From Candidatus Thorarchaeota archaeon (GTDB taxonomy: Archaea; Asgardarchaeota; Thorarchaeia; Thorarchaeales; Thorarchaeaceae): a DNA stretch of 10,785 bases. The position numbers and the translations under genes are program-made. The DNA is taken from the NCBI GenBank assembly GCA_030638785.1, contig DAOWDY010000109.1:1-10785 (forward strand), in the 5' to 3' direction. The notes beneath the pieces were generated by a model. It made no database searches. It was not told where the DNA came from and saw nothing but the letters and a program-made list of their open reading frames with translations. This document shows, in pieces, positions 6,802-10,785 of the stretch (position 1 is its first letter; every line of letters begins with the position of its first letter).

Positions 6802-6890
6802 CTATCACTGAACCGTTCACAGATACTACCTATTACTGTTTGATTAACTGGAAAACATACGAACTTTCGCGTGAGGTAATACAATGGTAA
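6798..6890 (+). CDS. Possible 30-residue small ORF bridging regulator and surface-protein genes
   Basis: ATG 6798 overlaps the stop of the winged-helix gene as ATGA, and the frame runs 30 codons to TAA 6888-6890, overlapping the start of the surface-protein gene by seven bases. The peptide begins MTITEPFTDTTYYC and has no signal peptide or domain I recognise. Overlaps at both ends are typical of translational coupling, but 30 open codons can occur by chance, so this is only a candidate. Confidence 0.25.
   Translation: MTITEPFTDTTYYCLINWKTYELSREVIQW
6873..6877 (+). promoter_or_regulatory. Shine-Dalgarno sequence of the surface-protein gene
   Basis: GAGGT lies six bases before ATG 6884, a good spacing that supports this start. 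Confidence 0.6.
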
Positions 6891-8677
6891 AACCAAACCT
6901 TAAGCACGCTATCGCTTTGGTGCTACTTGGATTTCTTGTCCTTAGCGCACAGCCGGTAGCAGGAAATCCTGCGAGAACATTGACACCTGCACAAATTTCT
7001 GAGCCCTTTGAAGAGATGATGACAGGGGTCTATGTTGCAACTCAATGGTGGAATGATTCCAGTGACTATTGGTACAATCAAGAATTCTACGATATGTACG
7101 AATACTACTACTATGTTGAGGATACAAGTGGGAATGTCTATTGGATAGAAGACACGAGTGTCTACGATATCTATGATGAATGGGATTACTCTAATCTGCT
7201 GGTTGTCGTTATTTTAGACCCTGATGCATCAGTGATGTCATGGTTGGCAACACACGACTGGAGTGAACCCTATCAATACCCATCTGATACCGGTAACTCT
7301 ACTGATTCTGGCGTTGTTACTGAACCATCTGAACCCTTTGAACCAGCACAGGAAAACGATACTACCTATTCCAACGATCTATGGACTATCTTCTGGAACC
7401 CTCCAACCGAGGCTATGACCGGTGATGAAGTATTTGTGTACTCGTCCTTCTACTTCAATTACTGGTTTTCAGATATCTACATGGAAACCAACTATACTTG
7501 GTATGATGAGAACTGGGAAGAGGTTGATCCCAATTCCGTAATTCCTAATCTTAGTGAAGAATACGAATGGGCGTCATGGATGAATGAGTCTTGGGTCTAT
7601 GATGAAGAATGGTCTTACTATGGATACGGATATGATATCACGGAAATGACCAGAGTAGATGACCAAGTTCAATGGATGGACCACTACTTCTCTGGGATGA
7701 GCGTCTATAATGATACAAATCAGAATGGTATCATGGACATGGAATATGTTGAGGTAGAATACGATTTTGATGAAGATGGTGTTATAGATTGGACCACCTA
7801 CACACTCGATTACAACACCTCTGAGATGCTTTTCGATTTCTATTCTAATGAGGCATCTCTAGGAGAAGTAAATCTTCCAGCAATTAATGAAGACGGACAG
7901 ATTGAATGGAGTGCTCAGGTTGTGGACGTAAAAGGAGATCTTTGGTCTTCCACACCAGTCTACGTCTTTGGAGGTGAGGATGTAACATCTCAAACAGACG
8001 ATGCTGTTGATATAATCCCTGCAGAAGTCGAGTACATTGAAATGGTCTACCGCTTTGAAGTGACCGATGAGGCTGCTGTTGTCAAGATAGACCAACTCAT
8101 AGGTGATTTTGTCAATCCTGCGACAGGTGAACACATTCCCGAGCTTGAGGGACTTGGGCTCACAATGAACTATTGGAGTTCGTTCTCGAGCTATGGAATT
8201 GTTTCTGAAACAGTAGATGGTCCTGTCGATTACACTGGAATCTATGAAGCTGCTCCCGCACCACAGGGTGACTTGGAGTTCATTCAACAGGATGAAGTAG
8301 ATTTTGTATCAATAAACTTCGGTGGAACCTATATGTGGGGTTTTGACGGTGCAACCTATGATGTTGGTACAGTAATTCTACCAAACTTCTATCAATACTA
8401 TCCTTACCTAGAGGATGGTCTGGATGCTGCAAGTGTTTCTTCCGGAGATGCCCAGTGGGCCTTCAGTACATTCTACTATAGCTCGTGTTACTCAAACTGG
8501 GGCGGTTATGAGATAGTTCATGACCCCATCTACGCAGTCTATCCAATGATTGCACCAGGTCAGGTTTCAAACGCATTGAATGGAATAGTCACAGCCTCAT
8601 GGGTGCTGGGTGGAGTAGGGATTGTAGCACTATCAATAGTCTGTGTTAGGAATAACAGTCTTCGAAAGATGCGATAG
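6884..8677 (+). CDS. Large secreted, C-terminally anchored surface protein with thrombospondin-type-3-like calcium loops
   Basis: 597 residues, exported by a signal peptide (1 to about 27, hydrophobic core IALVLLGFLVL) and held by a C-terminal helix (about 566-587) followed by the basic tail RNNSLRKMR. The exterior part is very acidic and aromatic: in residues 55-102, 18 of 48 are Tyr, Trp or Phe, including YYYY at 74-77. Two loops, DTNQNGIMD (277-285) and DFDEDGVID (294-302), fit the DxDxDGxxD pattern of thrombospondin type 3 repeats and should bind calcium. Eight N-glycosylation sequons are outside the membrane (N57, N138, N158, N203, N222, N234, N276, N311). Cysteines are nearly absent (Cys535 and one in the anchor), so disulfides do not hold it together. 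I do not recognise the family. The upstream membrane winged-helix gene suggests joint regulation, and a terminator begins at the last base of the stop codon. Confidence 0.9.
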   Translation: MVKPNLKHAIALVLLGFLVLSAQPVAGNPARTLTPAQISEPFEEMMTGVYVATQWWNDSSDYWYNQEFYDMYEYYYYVEDTSGNVYWIEDTSVYDIYDEWDYSNLLVVVILDPDASVMSWLATHDWSEPYQYPSDTGNSTDSGVVTEPSEPFEPAQENDTTYSNDLWTIFWNPPTEAMTGDEVFVYSSFYFNYWFSDIYMETNYTWYDENWEEVDPNSVIPNLSEEYEWASWMNESWVYDEEWSYYGYGYDITEMTRVDDQVQWMDHYFSGMSVYNDTNQNGIMDMEYVEVEYDFDEDGVIDWTTYTLDYNTSEMLFDFYSNEASLGEVNLPAINEDGQIEWSAQVVDVKGDLWSSTPVYVFGGEDVTSQTDDAVDIIPAEVEYIEMVYRFEVTDEAAVVKIDQLIGDFVNPATGEHIPELEGLGLTMNYWSSFSSYGIVSETVDGPVDYTGIYEAAPAPQGDLEFIQQDEVDFVSINFGGTYMWGFDGATYDVGTVILPNFYQYYPYLEDGLDAASVSSGDAQWAFSTFYYSSCYSNWGGYEIVHDPIYAVYPMIAPGQVSNALNGIVTASWVLGGVGIVALSIVCVRNNSLRKMR

Positions 8678-8705
8678 GGAGGAAGTATTTTCTCCCCTCT
8701 TTTTT
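8677..8705 (+). terminator. Hairpin plus T-tract terminator after the surface-protein gene
   Basis: GGGAGGAA (8677-8684) pairs with TTTCTCCC (8689-8696) with one G-U pair and a four-base loop, followed by CTC and six T (8700-8705). The first stem base is the last base of the TAG stop. The minus-strand gene that ends at 8706 converges on the same element. Confidence 0.7.
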
Positions 8706-9248
8706 CTATACTTTTTTGGTTGCTAGAAACTCTCGAATTCTATCTCGAATCTCATTGCAGAATTCATCTAGCTCATTCCGTAGATTAGGAGGCACCTCAT
8801 ATCCTCCTTCAATCAATGTAGCTTGATGAACATGCTGAAGATCTTTGTTGTAGTGGGTAATTCGTGAGTATATTTCCCAAAGGTTTCTTCTTTCTTCTTG
8901 ACCAAGAAACTCTGCACGCCCAGATCTGATGCCAAGTATCCAGAAACCCTTTCTCAAAGGAACGCCTCTCTTTATCAGTGTTATATTCACCTTTAATTCT
9001 TCAATAAGATCAGCGAGTAGGTTCTTTGCTGAATTGTTATTGTTTCTAATTTTGAAGAGTTCTCCAAGTGACACTCCTGCAAGCACTCCCAGGAATATTG
9101 AAAGAAGTCTATATCCATCTCGTAAAAGAAAACTGACTCCGGTTGAAAATGTAGCTCCATCTGGTATCAAAAGATGCGCAAGGATTGCAATAGTTCCTAC
9201 TGAAACAACGCTGACAAACACAATCGCCCACAGTCTTGATTCTTCCAC
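8706..9248 (-). CDS. Two-helix membrane protein with cytoplasmic helical domain, unknown function
   Basis: 180 residues from GTG 9248. Transmembrane helices are at about 6-28 (LWAIVFVSVVSVGTIAILAH) and 46-66 (RLLSIFLGVLAGVSLGELF). The remaining 110 or so residues are charged and probably mostly helical, with KNLLADLIEELKVNITLI, then a run including FLGQEERRNLWEIYSRITHYNK, and ending in DEFCNEIRDRIREFLATKKV. This layout (membrane hairpin, then a helical bundle with an LIEEL...N motif) recurs in uncharacterised prokaryotic membrane proteins, but I cannot name a family. GTG 9248 is chosen because AGGTGAT ends five bases before it; the TTG at 9254 overlaps that signal. It is convergent with the surface-protein gene and downstream of the repeat membrane gene, from which a terminator-like hairpin separates it. 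Confidence 0.8.
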   Translation of the reverse strand: MEESRLWAIVFVSVVSVGTIAILAHLLIPDGATFSTGVSFLLRDGYRLLSIFLGVLAGVSLGELFKIRNNNNSAKNLLADLIEELKVNITLIKRGVPLRKGFWILGIRSGRAEFLGQEERRNLWEIYSRITHYNKDLQHVHQATLIEGGYEVPPNLRNELDEFCNEIRDRIREFLATKKV

Positions 9249-9253
9249 TGACA

Positions 9254-9260
9254 ATCACCT
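9254..9260 (-). promoter_or_regulatory. Shine-Dalgarno sequence fixing the GTG start at 9248
   Basis: The minus strand reads AGGTGAT, a near-perfect match to the archaeal anti-Shine-Dalgarno sequence, five bases before GTG 9248. Confidence 0.65.
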
Positions 9261-9307
9261 ATCGGATTGTAGAGTAGAACAGAACTATGAATCATTCGGA
9301 ATACGGG

Positions 9308-9345
9308 AAAAAAGAGATTGTGCCCTCTATCTCTTATCGATAGAG
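9308..9345 (-). terminator. Hairpin and T-tract terminator after the repeat membrane gene
   Basis: CTCTATC (9325-9331) and GATAGAG (9339-9345) form a perfect 7-bp stem with a seven-base loop, 15 bases past the TAG stop at 9361. Further along the minus strand there are six T (9313-9308). Position and orientation fit termination of the 9361-10785 gene before the next minus-strand gene. Confidence 0.55.
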
Positions 9346-9360
9346 AGCATGTACTATGTT

Positions 9361-10785
9361 CTAATCTTTCCTCAAAGCATATACAACACAGGACTCAACA
9401 CCTTCGCTGATTATCTGACGTCTTGCACTAACAAAGGTGACAATACTGCTGAAGAACATGCCAATGAAGAAGAATATCAAACCAACTCCAAGGCCATTCC
9501 AGGGTCCTATAATATGCTCAAGCATTAGGAATATTGCCATATCATTTCCAAAAGCAGGACTGACGAGATTCCGCCAAATCGCTAATGGGAATGTTCCTAG
9601 AATCACTATTAGCGCTCCCAGAAGGATTCCTACGAACAACTTCTTTGGAGCTAGTGTCATTGGTTTCATTGCCATGCCAGTAGGTGCAGGCTGAGGTTGG
9701 TCGCCCTTTATTGCTGCAACAAGTCTCGAGAATGCACTTGGAAGCATGAACGAAGTTAGCCTCAGGTTGATCACTATGGTCATCAATGCTAGGCCAATCC
9801 CAGTGAAGATGATTGCAAGTGAGATTGCTTTTCCTGGTCGAACTAATGGCTTGAAAGCTGCAAGTGCTTGGTCGGGCATGGTCAGGAAGGATAGAACTAG
9901 GAAACCCCAGATCCACAAGAACCCGATAACCAAGAAGGCTGGAACTATCTTGGTAATTCCAAGAGTGGGCTCAATGTCGCCCATGTCAACCCCTGCAACT
10001 GTTTTGACTGTCTTCCCTAAGTTCACTCTCTGATCTCTAAGTCGTTTTATTATCAACAAGAGCCAGAATCCTATAGCGAAGAGCATTGTGGCTATACCTA
10101 CAAACATCCAGGTTTCCCACATTGCATTCACGATTGGTATATCAAAAGCAAATCTAATGAACGCAAATGGAATTAATCCAGAGGCTGTGATTAGACCGCC
10201 TAGAATAGTGAGCAGCAGAAGTGGCTTTGAAATTATCTTATCCAATGGTGAAACATCTGACTCCTTACCAGTCAATGCAGCAAGAGCTCTAGGCATTAGA
10301 GTAGATTGCCTACCCAGGTTAATTGCAATTGTAGCCAAACCAAAAGCTATTCCTCCAATTAGAAATGCAACGCCGAGGCCTTCAAGTGGTTCAGCTAACA
10401 CTTCAAGAGCGTGGTCTAGTGCTGCGATCGCAGTCACATCTTGACCAGCCATGGTAAGATCAATCACACCAAGACCAGTTATCATCCAACCAATAGAGAC
10501 AATTACTGCCACTAGTTCGATGAGGATACCCGCGACTAACATCTTCGGGAAGATACGTGCGAATAGTGGTGGCTGCATCTCAGGTGGTTTGACATTAGCT
10601 TTTGCCAAGCTAGTTCCAGCGGTTTCTCCGGTTGCTTTCAGACTCACCACAATTGTAGTAATTGCGAATCCGATACCGAGTTTAAGAAGACCAAGTCCAA
10701 ACAACGGTACAATTTCCGAATATCTCTTTAGTAATTCTTCAATCACCCATGCTGAGCGAAATGCCTCTGAGATCGAATCTCCTGC
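9361..10785 (-). CDS. Polytopic membrane protein of tandem two-helix repeats, probably 5'-truncated by window edge
   Basis: At least 461 residues (numbered from GTG 10746) with about nine transmembrane helices and no recognised family. It is built from about 4.5 copies of a roughly 100-residue unit. Helix a carries an IGxxLxTIVINL-like motif: IGFAITTIVVSLK (25-37), IAFGLATIAINLG (133-145), IGFWLLLIIKRLR (225-237), IGLALMTIVINLR (317-329) and IGMFFSSIVTFVS (428-440). Helix b is entered through a K/P-rich step: PKMLVAGILIELV (67-79), KPLLLLTILGGLI (174-186), TKIVPAFLVIGFL (265-277), PKKLFVGILLGAL (367-379). Units 2 and 4 also share the following loop (LMPRALAAL and MLPSAFSRLVAA). GTG 10746 has no clear Shine-Dalgarno sequence, and the frame stays open to the edge through 13 plausible codons, so the true start is probably upstream. 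Function unknown; there is no obvious transporter or enzyme motif. Confidence 0.85.
   Translation of the reverse strand, partial: AGDSISEAFRSAWVIEELLKRYSEIVPLFGLGLLKLGIGFAITTIVVSLKATGETAGTSLAKANVKPPEMQPPLFARIFPKMLVAGILIELVAVIVSIGWMITGLGVIDLTMAGQDVTAIAALDHALEVLAEPLEGLGVAFLIGGIAFGLATIAINLGRQSTLMPRALAALTGKESDVSPLDKIISKPLLLLTILGGLITASGLIPFAFIRFAFDIPIVNAMWETWMFVGIATMLFAIGFWLLLIIKRLRDQRVNLGKTVKTVAGVDMGDIEPTLGITKIVPAFLVIGFLWIWGFLVLSFLTMPDQALAAFKPLVRPGKAISLAIIFTGIGLALMTIVINLRLTSFMLPSAFSRLVAAIKGDQPQPAPTGMAMKPMTLAPKKLFVGILLGALIVILGTFPLAIWRNLVSPAFGNDMAIFLMLEHIIGPWNGLGVGLIFFFIGMFFSSIVTFVSARRQIISEGVESCVVYALRKD

Noticed and set aside
7859..8287. 142-codon minus-strand ORF inside the surface-protein gene
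   Set aside because: Antisense shadow of a well-supported signal-peptide protein, with no start signal.
8929..9528. 199-codon plus-strand ORF across the 9249-9360 gap
   Set aside because: It is antisense to two well-supported minus-strand genes, crosses the terminator at 9308-9345, has low-complexity Ser/Thr-rich content and no recognisable domain.
10088..10444. 118-codon plus-strand ORF opposite the repeat membrane gene
   Set aside because: Antisense shadow with low-complexity content; the minus strand carries consistent transmembrane repeats.
1..10785. Search for tRNA or rRNA genes, CRISPR arrays, insertion sequences and long direct repeats
   Set aside because: By eye I found no cloverleaf with conserved tRNA bases, no regularly spaced repeat and no transposase-like protein; short sequence repeats were limited to the protein-level repeats described.

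Overview
The window looks archaeal. Three things point that way: AT-rich TATA-like elements sit about 25-35 bases before several starts, some genes appear leaderless or nearly so, and others carry a GGTGA/GGTGAT-type Shine-Dalgarno sequence. Base composition is moderate. Gene content (endonuclease III, flavodoxin, DinB-like and TIGR04076-like proteins, membrane-bound winged-helix protein, Asp/Tyr/Trp-rich surface protein) would fit an Asgard archaeon such as Thorarchaeia, or a Thermoplasmatota-like lineage. That placement is inference. I see no rRNA, tRNA, CRISPR array or insertion sequence, and no stretch over 300 bases without a gene.

Layout. Bases 1-1715 (minus) hold a type IV ABC exporter half-transporter whose C-terminus runs off the left edge. 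It has an unusual Walker B and an inserted repeat in its ATPase domain. A small flavodoxin (minus) follows, divergent from endonuclease III (plus), then a CPA-type cation/proton antiporter and a small Cys-rich TIGR04076-like protein. Two minus-strand genes come next: a zinc-ribbon protein, whose stop codon abuts the stop of the TIGR04076-like gene, and a four-helix DUF420-like membrane protein.

From 5775 the plus strand carries a DinB-like protein, a two-helix membrane protein with a cytoplasmic winged helix, possibly a 30-codon ORF, and a 597-residue surface protein with a signal peptide, calcium-type loops and a C-terminal anchor. This cluster ends at a clear hairpin plus T-tract terminator. 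Two minus-strand membrane genes close the window: a two-helix protein of unknown function, and a large polytopic protein built from tandem two-helix repeats that continues past the right edge.

How the genes may work together. Most are independent housekeeping or transport genes with their own start signals. The one group that suggests a shared job is 6301-8677, where a membrane-tethered DNA-binding protein sits directly before a large surface protein. A surface-sensing or self-regulating pair is possible, but that is inference from adjacency. The strongest oddities are the repeat architecture at 9361-10785, the inserted repeat in the ABC ATPase, and the missing standard start codon of the membrane winged-helix gene.
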